This document shows, in pieces, positions 1 through 13,210 of a DNA stretch of 64,000 nt (the stretch's first letter is position 1; each line of letters begins with the position of its first letter). Made by a program: the position numbers and the translations under genes. The stretch is from Porites lobata (Eukaryota > Cnidaria > Anthozoa > Scleractinia > Poritidae): the NCBI GenBank assembly GCA_942486035.1, contig CALNXK010000080.1, forward strand, positions 656,001 to 720,000, given 5' to 3'. The notes under the pieces were generated by a model, which saw only the letters and a list, made by a program, of their open reading frames with translations, ran no database searches and was not told the DNA's origin.

Positions 1-956
1 TCCTTATATTCTGGGATATTAAAGCCTCCACCTTAGTAGTTGCAAAAATGCATTTCGTTTGACCGAAAGTGATAAATATATTTTTTTACGAATTTTTGAA
101 TTTCCGGGCGGTCAGCGCCGGCGCCATAGCCGCTCAAAGTGCGAAAATCGCTAATATTGACCGCGCTCTAGAAAACAAACACCTGGCTTAAAAAGACTGA
201 TTTTCTTTTCCGTATACAGATACACCACTGTAGATTTCCTAGCCGTATCACAGTTCCGAATTATTTGTTTATTTCCAACGGCAATGATTTTTTTCCCCAG
301 CACGTGTTTTCGGCTTTCCATCAAAACACGAAAGTAGCTCAACTTTGAGGGTAATTTTAAAAAGTGTGGCACCTGTCTGAACTTCGCTATCTGTATGAAT
401 ACAATCTAGGAATGATAATAAAACTCAACAAGGAATAACATTTTTGTGCTCTCCACGTTTTCAGAATAGGCCGCCGTTTGAATTTCCAGAAATTTCGTAA
501 ACCAGATAATTAACGAACACTCGCCTTGTCGATCTGCTTGTCAAAGTCCAACTTCATTTGATGGCTTGATGGGTCTTATCCAAGTTCTTTCACATTTTAA
601 GGTTATTTCTTAATCATCTGAAACTATATTGGCCGTTGATTCCATGTCCTTGGTCCGTTTTAAGAAGTTATCTTGTTTATAAAATAGCAGTATCCGCCAG
701 CGTGACTGGTTCGTGACACCGTCCTGAAAGGTCTTTTGCTAAAATTAGTTGGATGCAATCTTGTTCATTGAGATTGCTCTTCAAGACATCGCGGGGAAAT
801 TTGTAGAGCAAATAAAACACTTTTCTTTGCAAATAAAACGCGATGAGTCGCTAACAAGGCGATTTAACCCAGTTCAGATTAAAGTTGAAATTTGCGTGAC
901 TTTTTTATTTCATCCCCAGTCCTTCTGGACTGGACACAAATCAAACAAGGGGTAAC

Positions 957-1356
957 ATGGCTACTGATACAGTGAAGTGTTCTTTCTCGGGCTTCGGAAA
1001 ATCTAGTTTTGGAGGTTTTCGAGGTTCGGATACAGTATGTAGGTTGCGAGAATGCCAGGAAGATATAACGATCCACTTGAAGACATGCCATCTTTCAAAA
1101 CTATCTGGAATGATGGAGTACGAACTGATACTAGTCAGGGCGGGGCTATTCGATGTGCCAAAACACCGGCAAGAAGAAATGTTCGTGTGTCCAAAACACA
1201 GACATAATTTGGGTCGCAACTGGCGTCCGTTGAGGACATGTCGATATCCTCTTCATTCAGGAGCAAGGAAAAAGCTAAAAAATAATCATGTTATCAACTT
1301 AGAGATGTCCAAGAATATTCACGCAATTTTTGGAATCACAATTCCCATTGGGTCAG
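957..1356 (+). CDS. Transposon-borne exon, unrecognised Cys/His-containing protein
   Basis: An open frame starts with ATG just inside the left inverted repeat and runs to a good splice donor (GTCAG then gtaagc at 1357). It encodes about 133 residues with an N-terminal part rich in Phe/Gly, then a Cys/His block (motifs FVCPKHRHNLGR and LRTCRYPLHSG) ending in a hydrophobic stretch (IFGITIPIGSG). From memory, similar N-terminal modules occur in many lineage-specific uncharacterised cnidarian proteins, but I cannot name the family. The clean donor at the end suggests it was the first coding exon of a spliced gene carried by the element. The next exon was not found with certainty. Confidence 0.45.
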
Positions 1357-3291
1357 GTAAGCATTCTACTACACAATATTTTACGTTTTCCCTTTTTTGA
1401 GGAGCAACGATTGACACAGTTGGTTATTGCGTAGCCCTTGGAGTCTTCTGTGTGAGAGGTCTTGAGATTGATGTCCATGGCCAGGTGTGAGAAATTCTTT
1501 CCGTGTAGCTTCAAGTAGCTTAAATACCCGTAAAACGGAGTACTGATGAAGAGGGCGTTTAAAAAGGTTTGTCTTTCAGATAATGATGAAATGATCATTT
1601 CGAAGTACCGACGTATGTGAGGCGCCTTTACTTTTTAACTTTCAATAGAATAAAAGAACTCTTAAAACCAAGGTAAATGTCATGGTCAAGTATTCCGAAT
1701 TGTGTAACAAACTTTAAATCTAATTATAAATAAAGACCAAAAGAGAAGGTCGAGGGAATAACCATTCAACGTTGTTGTAAAACCTTGAAAGGGAATCGTA
1801 CAATAAGGTGTTTATTTTTCCGGCTATTTATATCATAACCAGTTATATTTTTTGGCAACAGTGCCACGATGTAAGTGTAGAAATCTTGGATTGAGTAAAT
1901 AACAAGTATGAAATGAACATTCTTGTTTTACATTGTTTGGTCAAGCGCGTTAGTATAATTAGGACAAGTATATTTGTTACAACACAGACGTTCAAAAATA
2001 CACAAGTATTCCTGGATTTTTGCGAGATTTAAAAGGTGCTTAGAATGTCTTTACAGGACTGTCTATTTTTTAAGTTGATTCATAGCGTTCTATTTTTCAA
2101 AGTAAGAGATAATTTCGGTAAAGTAGCCTACATGCACGTGACCCACGAAATTATGCGAAACACTTGGCAATGTTCCCCTTCTTTAAAAACCCTATTTTGT
2201 GAGTATCGGGGATTTGTATTTGAAACGTTTTTTAACCCTGCTATATGCTATATCCTGAAAACTGTTTTTCCGACACCTCAAGACCTAACCGCGAGATTAA
2301 AAACTGTTTTGAGTTTATTTTGCCAGTTGTCAAATATCAATTCAGTGTTGGTTCTAAAAGTAAGTTTTACGCTACGAATCGACTTTGACTAAAAGTTAAA
2401 TTCATCATTGTGATACTTTTTAATGCACAGCAATTTGCACTACTTGTGTCAAGAAGCAAAGACAAAAATATGAGGAAAATAAACGTTGGCTGGGGGAAAA
2501 CACTGAGAGTGAGAAATTAGGGGAATATGAAGAGACAAGGTGTGTTTAAGGTGACTCGACCCAGTTTTTTTTTTTTGGGGGGGGTGCCATCCTACTTTGA
2601 AGCTCTCTGGTATCCCCACCTTTACTTTTATCGTAAGTCTAACACATAGAATGTATAACGTATAGATCAATCTACAATATAACATAAAATTTTTGACGAT
2701 CGGAGTAAATGTCATGTGGTTATAATGCCACGCCCCTTTGAGGTCTGAGTCAAAAATCTGCTGTTGCCGGTATTTTATCGTGAAAATTTCTCGGCTACAC
2801 ATAGTGCGCATTAGTGCCTTGCCCAACCAAAATCGCAAAGACCCAATTCGAGAAATTCAGCGGTTTCCAAATTTAGGTGATAATTTATGCGAAAATGATA
2901 AGCAAACTTTACACGATTATATCTAATAAACTATGAGATTCATCCCTTTATTTTGGGCATCGTTATAACAGATGGGTCCTTGCAAGTCAGCAAAGAGCTT
3001 TAGGGCCTTGTAAATGCGCGCGATTTCGAGCAAAGCAAACATATAGAAATTATAGTTTTCGCTATTTGTTGACGTTTGTCAGCGTTTAAGAGCCTTCTCA
3101 CGAAACAGCATTTTCTTAAAAATTCGTAGTTTTTTTTCCTTCAAATTTTTTCAGAGCCACAATTGATTAACTAACTACCCGGACTCTGACTTTCATGGTC
3201 ATTAAAATTTGAAAAACTGTGACATTATCTTCTCTAAGCCCAGACTTGAGTAAACAAGATCAGAAAGGACTGGGCAACAAAATTTACATCA

Positions 3292-3560
3292 GTGGATGTG
3301 GCTGTGAAAAAATCTACACCATTTATGTTGGCGTCCGAATCATCAACTGACGTAGAAACCCTGCAGATGGGATGGGCACTAAGCAAGGCCCACGCAGGTT
3401 CCATCCGGTTTTCTCGTGAGGTTAAAGAATATCTTACAGCCAAGTTTGAAATTGGTGAGCGGACTGGCCGCAAGGCGGACCCTGTTCAGGTTGAAAAGGA
3501 TATGAGAACAGCACGGAATGTGAATGCCAGGGTCCAGTTCAATGAATTTCCGCGCAGCGT
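3292..3560 (+). pseudogene. Transposon-borne C-terminal exon, probably decayed
   Basis: The frame follows an AG acceptor at 3291 (TCAG then TGGATGTG) and encodes a Lys/Arg-rich segment of about 85 residues with motifs MGWALSKAHAGSIRFS, LTAKFEIGERTGRKADP and KDMRTARN. I recall this layout as the C-terminus of multi-copy cnidarian proteins whose N-terminus resembles the exon at 957-1356. The expected tail is lost: after about 3545 the frame runs into unrelated sequence and stops at 3621. Both blocks lie inside one long-TIR element, so they are probably parts of one transposon gene. The function is unknown; a DNA-binding role is only a guess from the basic composition. Confidence 0.4.
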
Positions 3561-4898
3561 GGGGTCCTGGGAAGGACGTGGAAACTGTAGTAGCGTGGCC
3601 ATGGTTTCTCAATTCTCTTAGCTGAAATGTGTTGAACCATTTTTGTCAGTGCGTTTATGTTAAGCTGAAGAAGAAAATGTATCGAAGTATGGCGATTCAA
3701 TGTTAATTACATCGAACTTTACAGAAAATGTTAGGAAACAACCGTGTCACGCTCGCAACTGATGACGATCTCTATTACTTTTATACAAACTAGATAAAAG
3801 ATGCCGTTGAAGGACAGGTTTTAAACAAAAAATTCTATGTTTTTAGAGTTAAAGCGGCTACTTCAGGAGCAAAAATATCCTCTACAAAAACCAAGAGGGA
3901 CATTACAACCTAAGAAGTTAATAAACAAGTGAACGAGCTAGTATTTGTTCAGGTCATCACCCAATGCAGGAGAACTGGGGATGAAATACAAAGTCACGCA
4001 TTTTTCAAGTTTGTCAGAAGACTTGGTTAAAACGCTTTGTCAGCGACTCATCGCGTCGTATTTGCAAAGGAACGTGTTTTATTTGCCCTACAAATTTCAC
4101 TGCGATGTCTTGAAGAGTATAATCTCAATGAACAAGATTGCACCCAACTAATTTTAGCAAAAGACCTTTCAGGACGGTGTCACGAACCAGTCACGCTCGC
4201 GGATGGCTGCCATTTTTTTAAACCAGATAACTTCTTTAAACGGACTAAGGACATGGAATCAACGGCCAATATAGTTTCAGATGATTGAGAAATAACCTTA
4301 AAATGTGAAAGAACTTGGATAAGATATATCACACCATCAAATGAAGTTCGACCTTGACAAGCAGATCGACAAGGCGAGTGTTCGTTAATTATCAAGTTTA
4401 CGAAATTTGTGGAAATTCAAACGGCGGTCTCTTCTGAAAACGTGGAGAGCACAAAAATGTTATTCCTTTTTGTGTTTTTCTATCATTCCTAGATTGTATT
4501 CATACAGATAGCGAAGTTCAGACAGGTGCCACACTTTTTAAAATTACCCTCAAAGTTGAGCTACTTTCGTGTTTTGATGGAAAGCCGAAAACACGTGCTG
4601 GGGAAAAAATCATTGCCGTTGAAATAAACAAATACTTCGAAACTGTGATATGGCTAGGAAATCTACAGTGGTGTATCTGTATACGGAAAAGAAAATCATG
4701 CTTTTTGAGCGAGTTGTTCGTTTTCTAGAGCGCGGTCAATATTAGCGATTTTTGCAGTTTGAAAGGCTATGACGCCAGCGCTAATCGTCCGGAAATTCAA
4801 AAATTCGTAAAAAAATATATTTATCACTTTCGGTCAAACGAAATGTATTTTTGTAACTACTAAGGTGAAGGCTTTAATATCCCAGAACATAAGGGAAA

Positions 4899-5881
4899 TT
4901 AAAGGAACAGTATCCCGTTACTGCGCATGCACCAAACTATGATTTTTGGACAGGATGTCGCGAAATCAAAAGATGCGAGGGGAGTAAGAGAATCTTGAAA
5001 AATCCGTTTGCATCGCGCTTGGCCGGGTTCAATACGACACTAAAACTTCTCAGGATTATAGATCAATGATATATTGTTCTTGTTAAGTTTCGATTTTGGG
5101 CAAAATCTGGATTTTTTGGAGTTACTTTTATTGCCGTTGGCCGGAGGACCAAAAGATTAGAAGCAGTTTGATGCCGATTGAAGGCTTATTTCTTCTGCTA
5201 GCTTCCATACAAGCTCAGATAATTGTGAAAGGAATACGCAGAAATGAAACAGCAACAATAAAGACTGTAAGAAAGAAACCGTTGAGACATTGATGTGACT
5301 GAGGAGATCTTGTGGAGGGGAGCTTCGTGAAGCAGAATGTTTTCCAACGACGCGTTAGTAAACTTTTAAATGAATCTCCCTACGGCCGACAAAATCGAAC
5401 AAACAGGCGCTACATGTTTTGAAAAACTAGTGACATGAAATCATAATATCATTTTTGACTAACCTTTGTGATGATTCATAGCGTTGAGATTGCATTTTTA
5501 TTTATGTCTTTCAAACGTTTGAGGCTAGAACGCGAGCAAATCAGGCAGATATTACTGGACTTGGAGCTACTGACCTCTGACACGAGTCTCAAATTAGAAA
5601 ATATGTTTTTAAAGCGAGCGGAACGAGATTTTCGGGTCGCGAGGCGGCCCAGCTAGCGATAAAATCGCGATGAGTCTTCGAACCGCGAGCCAAATTTTTA
5701 TATAAGACGAAAGACTTCTTCAAACGTGTAAAATATTACTTGAGAATATAAACAACAAATCTCTGTCGGCGGTGCGGTCCGGAAGGAAATCTTGTCGAGT
5801 CAATTTGACAGTTCTATTGTCTTTTGAAGAAAAAACAGATGACGCTCGCGCGTGCGCATAATCGGGACACTGTCCCTTTAA
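4899..5881. mobile_element. TTAA-bounded inverted-repeat element (about 980 bp)
   Basis: The left end TTAAAGGAACAGTATCCCG (4899) matches the complement of the right end, which reads TTAAAGGGACAGTGTCCCG inward from 5881. The similarity continues inward as TTACTGCGCATGC against TTATGCGCACGC. TTAA at both borders is the target site of Kolobok- and piggyBac-type transposons. The interior has no convincing coding capacity; two short open frames at 5096-5293 and 5468-5656 match nothing I know. A non-autonomous TTAA-targeting MITE is likely. It begins only a few bases after the long-TIR element ends. Confidence 0.7.
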
Positions 5882-6638
5882 TTTTTTGATCCGAAATCAC
5901 TGGTCGGTCAGTTTTACGGAGACACGCTCTTAAAAGCTAAAAAAGCGCATAAAGCCATTATAGGGAATTAGGTGGACAAGGACTGTGATTCTTGAAGACG
6001 AATTTATGTCAAAGTCGGTATTGACCTGTTTGGTTAAAAGGACAGTTGATAAGAAGAAAAAGGTTTTTATCCCTGACCGCAATATATAACCTTTTATTCA
6101 GTTGACCTCTTAAAGCGATGAGTCGTTGAATTCTGTAGGACCCTTTAGGGGAAATTACCTTACAGACCAAAATGTGGTCAGGAAAAGAACTAGAAAAGGA
6201 AAAAGATCAGGCTACCTTTATCATTCTTCCAGGGTTGCATTGCTTTCTATTAATATACATGTACCAAGGAATGGGATTGGACGGGTCTTCTTTGGTAATC
6301 TTTAGTTGATTAAATGGTATCCTGAATGGCATCAACAGTTAATCCGTTCAGAATAACTGGCTAAAATTGGTTTACGTAAGATCTCAGGAAATAATAAATT
6401 GAAGATATCTGATTGTGAATTTTCTCTAAACGAAAATGTTTCTAAATCTGGCTGGGGGTAAAGACTTGAACAGTAACATTCCGTAATTCTATTCAGGGGC
6501 CAATGTCAGTTTCGCTTTCTTTTGTATCAGCGCTCGCGTATTGTGCTTTTGTGGTTTTTGCCTGAGTTCTACAGCTGTATTTAACTTTTATGACAATGGC
6601 TGATATCTTTACGATATCTTTACTTCGTACGTCGGAGT
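5882..6638. other. Upstream region of the VAV gene
   Basis: No exon, repeat or RNA gene was recognised in these 757 bases. The stretch should include the VAV promoter and 5'UTR, but no TATA box or clear initiator could be assigned. Confidence 0.4.
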
Positions 6639-9600
6639 ATGACGTCTTCGCCTTATCCTCAGCCTAATAATCACTTCCGGTTGAATGAGGAGGAAGTTAG
6701 TAGGGTAGACTATTATGGTCTAACTCAGCTGAACTCGCTCATTTCTCAATCAAAGATGGCGGTACGTCGCCATCGGAGCCATAGAGCTCCTTCCGGTCAA
6801 GAGGAATGGCAAATGGCTCGGTCCTGGCTGAGCAGTTTAGATGTTTTACCTGAATTTCACAGAGCTTCCTACCCGCATGCATCCGTCTTCGATCTAGCAC
6901 AAGCCCTTCGAGATGGCGTATTGTTATGCCAAGTGGCAAATCGGTTGCGTCCAAACTCTGTACCAGACATCAACATGCGTCCTCAAATGTCTCCGGTTTG
7001 TAATTTGTGGTTTTTTTTCGATCGCTTGTTCTTAGCAAGATTGGCGATAGTTAAACGTAGACTGAACATTCTTGAGTTAGATTTAATTAATGTCCAAATG
7101 GCCTGTTGTTTTGTCGATGCAGTCGAAGACCCACGATGATGTTTGTTGATTTTTTGACAAGCTACACCTTAAATCACTTTCACTGCTGCAATTAACATTT
7201 TTACTGCACTTCCTTTTTCATCCTAACAGTTTTACTGTATGAAGAATATTCGAAGTTTTCTGACATCTTGCGTACGGGATTTCGGCTTATCAAACGAAGC
7301 ATTATTCGATGCAAGCGAGCTTTTCGACGTCTCGGATTTTGCTAAGGTAAGAGTCAGGGGTAAGCGTATAAGCTTACGTGGGCAGAGTAAGTCAAAGGTT
7401 CACCCTCAACAAATATTTCTATTCACGCTGGCGCTAGCAAGGAATTAATTTCTCATTGACAGATCTAGACGGCATACATTTTGCATTGCAGTCACTAACT
7501 TCGAACAAGCCAGAGCCGAGCGTGTAATGCGAAGTGTGTATTTTAACCTAGAGGAGCTGCTGGCCCTAATTTAACAGCTTTTCGAAATGGAAAGTTATTA
7601 AATTTATAAATGTCAATATTACTGCCATTTACAAAGTGCTCATTTTCTTACCTGTTTGTCTTCCTTACAATTTTAATGAGTTAAATTTTATTTCAACAAA
7701 TATTTTAGGCCCATGAAATGTGATACAGTTGATGAAACATTGCAATGACAGTAACGATGTAGCACCGCAGATGTGTCATTTCAATTTTGAGTTCCAACTA
7801 AAGGAATGTTATCTTTGTTTATTTAAGACAGTAACAGCGAATCGGATATAAAATCACGAAGTGGCTGATTTGTACTGTTAACAATTATGTTATTCGTGCC
7901 GAGGTTTACTATTTTCTTTTCCCAGTATGCAAAATTGTTCAAATTCCATGGTTGAAGCGTTTTTGGTAACTTTATGACGAAAAAATAGTTGTTTAGGAGG
8001 AATCATCCAGAGTCATAGTTAATCTTGATTATTTTTTCAAACCCACTTGGCTAAAAGAATATTTACTTTAAAATAGGACCATAGTGTACATGTAGTTTAC
8101 ATGTCTAATAACCTAGTTTGTTAAACTAATAAATATATTTGACCTTAGAATGAATTATCAGGAAATTAGTTGTATAACAGGGAAAAGTTTTTGTTATGGG
8201 GTAATAGTTTCCTTCCTTATTGATGTTCTGACCCTGGAACAGTAAGTGGCAACATCTCATAGCAGAAAAATTTGTTCCTGTTAAACACAAAATGATAATT
8301 GCCAATCCATAAAGTACAGGGTCAAACTGTTACTCTGTTATGTTATTTTTAATTCCCTGGTTACAATGCAAAACATACCATGTAATTTGCTGCTGAAACC
8401 TTGGGGTGCACTCAAGGGAAGTCTGGGTAGAGCTCTGCTCAAATCCTGACCCTGTTTAAGACAAAACTTGCTCATTTCGCTACACTATTCATGGCAGGAG
8501 ACACAAAATTCTGACCCTGATTTGTTTTGTTTTGCATACAGAATTAAGTACTTTCAGGAGCCAATGATCTAGAGGAAGCAACTCAGGCCTATGTCAAGGC
8601 GTTTTTGCAGACCAGTATATTTTTAGATTCATTTTAGAGCACCTTTTCCTACGATAATGGAAGCTCCACTTCATTCATGAATGCATTATAAATATATGAT
8701 GTGACAAAGGAAACTTTTGGTTTTGCTGACAGGTTTGTGGGACCTGAAATATATTCTAAGTTCACAGCAAAATCCTTCGGAAAATAGTCAGTGAAAATGC
8801 CGTGATACGTGTACATGGAAGTTGCTCACTCCAGGTTATCACTTATGAGCTCCTGTAGACCACTCATTGCAAGCCTTCACACTCTGTGAAAGGTTTCCAG
8901 TCCAAAAAGACACCCCGTTCAAGACACTCAATAATTGGGCGATTTGTAGTGTTTGTATTCTTATTCAACCTTAAAGTACATTGTCACTGTGTATATGTTA
9001 CAGGTCAAATCTTAAAGCAGGGTTGTCAAAAGTAGCTGGCTGCCGGCAAAAATCACCACCCACTTGGTTAGTATCGGCTGGCTACTCTGTTTGGTATTAA
9101 TTTTCTTTACAGATGGCGTTTTTAAATAAAGTATCCCTGGCCGCTACTTTGACAACTCAGCCGTCTACTTCAAAACTTTCTGACAACCCTGCTTAAAGTA
9201 CAGTGTATAATTGTCCCAGTGTATATGTTACAGGTCAAAATGGAATTCAGATAAAAATATCTCAACCTTGATTCTCAATTAGGGAATTGAGAATCAACCC
9301 AGGTTGAAAACCTGAATTTAATTTGACCTGTAACATATACTGTAAATTAATTTTGACAGATGGTAATTTTCTTGGTTTTACAGGTTATTAGAACTCTGTC
9401 AGTTCTTTCACAGACACAGTATGCCATTGCAGCAGGATTTGAGTGAGTTTTCATTTCTGGTGCATTGGTGTAGTTTTTTTGTAGTACAATTACACTGTGA
9501 GTATAGTCAGTCAAGTTTTTTTATTGAACTTTTGTTTCTTCACCTGATGCAATATCTCCTTCTTCTAACTGCCCATTTTTTCTGTAGTGCAATTTATTTT

Positions 9601-12600
9601 ATTATCACCTTTCTCTATACGTTGTACATATATGTATTGTAATAAATATTTGAATGGGTAATACTGTGCCACAATGTATGTGTGCCTAAATACATGTAAA
9701 ACATTAATTAAAGAAAAGATTTTTTGTACTGGTAGACCTGGTAGGGTTGCATGTCCTGCACTTGTACTTGCATTGCTAAAAATAGTCTCTTTTTTCTCTT
9801 AACTTTGCATGGGCGCTACATGTACATGTATACTGACAGTTTGTGAAGTTGTCAAGCATAGAACATGTAACACATTGTAAACATGTAGCCAGGGTTTATT
9901 CTAGAGCGCAACCTTGCGAGATTTCAGCAATTTGCAAAAAATGCTGCATAAAATTTACATTGCCGTATCAAATGGGACCCCCCCCCCCAAAAAAAAAATA
10001 GACCCAAGCATAAGTACCCTTTTTTTTCAAATAAAGTATTCAAAAACATCAGTGACAACAACACTGATGTGATGGCCACTCTATAAACCTACTTTGAACT
10101 TTTATAGCCTCTTACTGTCTCAATTGCCTTTGTCTTCTTCGTTTGAGTCATTATTTCACCTGACAAACATTCTGCAGTAATTCGAGTCCAGGCTTTTTCA
10201 TTTGCCTAGAAATGAGAATTTTCCAAAATGGCAGCAAAGCGTCCCCCAAGGCAAATACCTTTTGAAGGACCCCCTTTCTTGGACCCCCTTTCTTGAAATA
10301 TGGCCCCCTAAAATTACAGAAGGGGGCCCATTTGACCCCCATTGGCCAATTTCTGGAATAAACCCTGTGTAGCAGACTGTAGGTTGTTGAACTGACAATC
10401 TCTTCCTCTTCCTTTTAGTCCTTTTCCACCAGAAGATTCTGGGCACGACATTCAAGATGAGGATATTTATTCAAACCTAGAAGATCTTGCTCTGTAAGTC
10501 ACAACTCTGTGTCTGTCTCCTTTACATCCGTCTTCCTTCGTAGAATCTGAAGGTCTTATTAGTCTTGATTCTAAAAGGAGCTGTTGCAGCACTTTCAAAA
10601 GAGCCGGACTTGTTACTTAGAACTCTGCATTGCCATTGTCACCCTGGTGACGCCACAATACTAGCTTGATTATTCAATCAAATAATATTTATTGTTATGC
10701 ATTCAATCCTGTATACTTTTTCTTTGGCACACAGTTTTTAACAAACTAATGGGCATAATGCATCAGGGTTCTTAATAGAAGGCGGTACCCGGTGATTGAT
10801 CACCGCTTACTTTGGGATTTATAGCCACTTACTTTGTGTTTAGGTCGCTTTTCTTTGCTTTGTTTTGACGCCTCTGGCTTTGCTGAAGAGCCTCCTACTT
10901 TATCAGTGATCACCTCCTACTTAAAAATCTATTGAGAACCCTGAATGCATGAATGCATGTATATGGATATTGTGTAAGTCCTAAAATGTAGGAACTCTTT
11001 TTGTGGTTAATTGGAATGCATTATAATGATTTACTGTTCTTTAGGAATCGTGATATAATTGATGAAGAGAACCCCTATGATGCGGTGACCATTGAGGAAG
11101 AGGTCAAAATTTATGACGACCTTGTTTCTTATCAGAAAGTTCCGGTAAGGTGTACTACAAGTCATTATTTATTTTTATCATAATGATTTCATCTGGCTTT
11201 TTTGATCATTCTCATTTCAGTTTGCAAAAGAAAGAAAGGGTGTAAGTAGTGTTTTAATTTAAATTTGCAAAGTTTACAGAATGTTACAGTTGTTTTTATT
11301 CTGCTCTTTTAGAAACCTGAGCGACAATCTTCAGTAGAAGAGAAGAGAAAGTATGTAGTAGCAGAGATCCTTGAGACAGAGAAGAGTTATGTAGAAGCTC
11401 TACAAATGATTCAGGAGGTAACACATTGCTAATTTAGCAAACATAATACATTGTACACTGTTACAGAATGTATTTTTATAAAGTTAAATTTCTTCTCCCC
11501 CCATTGGCAACCATTACAAGTTACTGCACCTTTCCAGAATACTCAAAGGCAAATTTTATCAGTCAAATAGCTGTAGTGGGAGAAAATGACATTCAGAAAT
11601 TTTCAGGTAAATCATAAATTTTATTTTTTGTGTGTTAATTTAACATCCAAAAGTCCAAAAGTCTTCATACCAAGCAGTAAAATGAAGGAATTCCAAAGAG
11701 TACAGAGTGTTTCATATGAATTGTGCTGACTTTGTCCAGCCACATGCAAAACATTTTTTGCCGAGTGGGTGGAGGCTGGGTTTAATTTGCATTGGTGTAC
11801 AGGTGCCACTAAACATCCTGTAACCTGACCCCTAACCCTAATTTTAACACCTTCAGTTGCACCTTTTAGCACCTGCACCTTAAAACAACATTGTGTGTGT
11901 ACATTGTAAACCCGGGTGTGTAACAACTTATTGTGGATGCATGGCTTTTTTCTGAAAAAAAATTTACATATATGCATCACCTCTTAAATGTGTATCACTG
12001 AGCCGTTTACTGCCACTTTATTTGTTTTTTACATTTTGATATAATTGTGCTTTTTCTTTACAGCATTTTATAAAAAAATTACAAATATCACCAGATGACA
12101 AGACCAGAATCTTTATCAATATAGAGGTATGCTCTTCTTAACACTGCAATGATTTGGTTTTATCAGTTGCATTGATAAGGTAGATTGGCCATTGTTTAGT
12201 GGTTTGCCAATATTAAATTATAATCAATTGTTGATCAAAATCTTTAATCAGTGCAATAATCGATTATTGTGTATAAAAAAAATTCTTATTGTCAAATAAA
12301 CATACCCAGTATGTTAAATTAAAAACTAGTGTCTTGCGTAAATTTAATGTTCTCATAATAAAAGAAGAAAGAGAATTTAATCACCCAAAAGCCAGAAAAA
12401 TTGTGAGCTTAGTGGTCCACAGTGAAAAAAAAAAAACTCAGAAAGTTTGTATTTATACAATTACTTTGTGTACTTTGATTTGAGTTGAAAAATAAACGGA
12501 ATTCTTATAAAAAAAATTTGAATTATAATCAATGATCAATCTAGCACTTGGGTCAATTTGATTACATCCAATGATCAATTTATTATGAAATCTCTTGAAC

Positions 12601-13171
12601 CTGATTTCCAACTCTACAGTAGTTACCATTGTTCTAGAGAATTAAGCTGATTCTTCGAGCAGTAGCCCTTCATCAGAGTGGTTTCCCTCTTGGTAATCAG
12701 TCTAATTTTCTTATCCACTTTCTTATCCCTCTGACAAGCACTTTATTAAATTTGGTTGTCCAAAACCCAAGAGTTCTTGTCTGAAAAGTTTTGCCAGGTT
12801 TCCAAGCCAAATGGAGCTCACCAAAAAAAATGAAATGGCCCCGGCTATATGGCAAAGTTAAAAGGAATTATTATGTACCCTTATTTTGTCAAGTATGAGG
12901 TTTGCCTAATTGATGACTATAAGATAAATTTTAATTCTACTGTAATTTGAAGTCAATTTTCACATGTTTCTGTATTTTTTCGTATTAATGATATGCTTGT
13001 CCCATGGACAAGTCTTGTCAAAGGTTTACATGTCTGAACTATATTTCTACCAGTCCTGGACAATTATTGGGATGCTATATAAGTATAGTGATTCTTTTTT
13101 GGCTGCCATCATCTTAATCAGCATCATGTTCATCATCATCATCATCATTCGTGATATAATAATTTATAATG

Positions 13172-13210
<39 letters not shown>

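Larger units (their letters stand above)
1..4895. mobile_element. DNA transposon with about 930-bp terminal inverted repeats
   Basis: The first roughly 935 bases are repeated in inverted orientation at about 3968-4895, with only scattered mismatches and small indels. Examples are the outer ends (CTTATATTCTGGGATATT at the left, its complement around 4878-4893) and the inner ends (ATTTCATCCCCAG near 907-919 and its complement near 3972-3986). The left arm reaches the window edge, so the outermost bases and any target duplication on that side cannot be seen. The 3 kb between the arms contains two coding-like blocks at 957-1356 and about 3292-3560, described separately. No DDE transposase could be recognised. 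The structure fits a foldback-like or long-TIR cut-and-paste element. Confidence 0.75.
6639..9442 (+). other. VAV: VAV: CH (calponin homology) domain exons
   Basis: Exons 1-3 encode residues 1-177. The CH domain begins near residue 60 and includes ALRDGVLLCQVANRL and NMRPQMS, near-identical to the vertebrate signature, then CMKNIRSFLTSC and ASELFDVSDFAK. In Vav the CH domain is autoinhibitory and folds back on the catalytic core. Intron 2 (7347-9383) is one of the longer ones and contains a hAT-like MITE and another inverted repeat near its 3' end. Confidence 0.9.
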
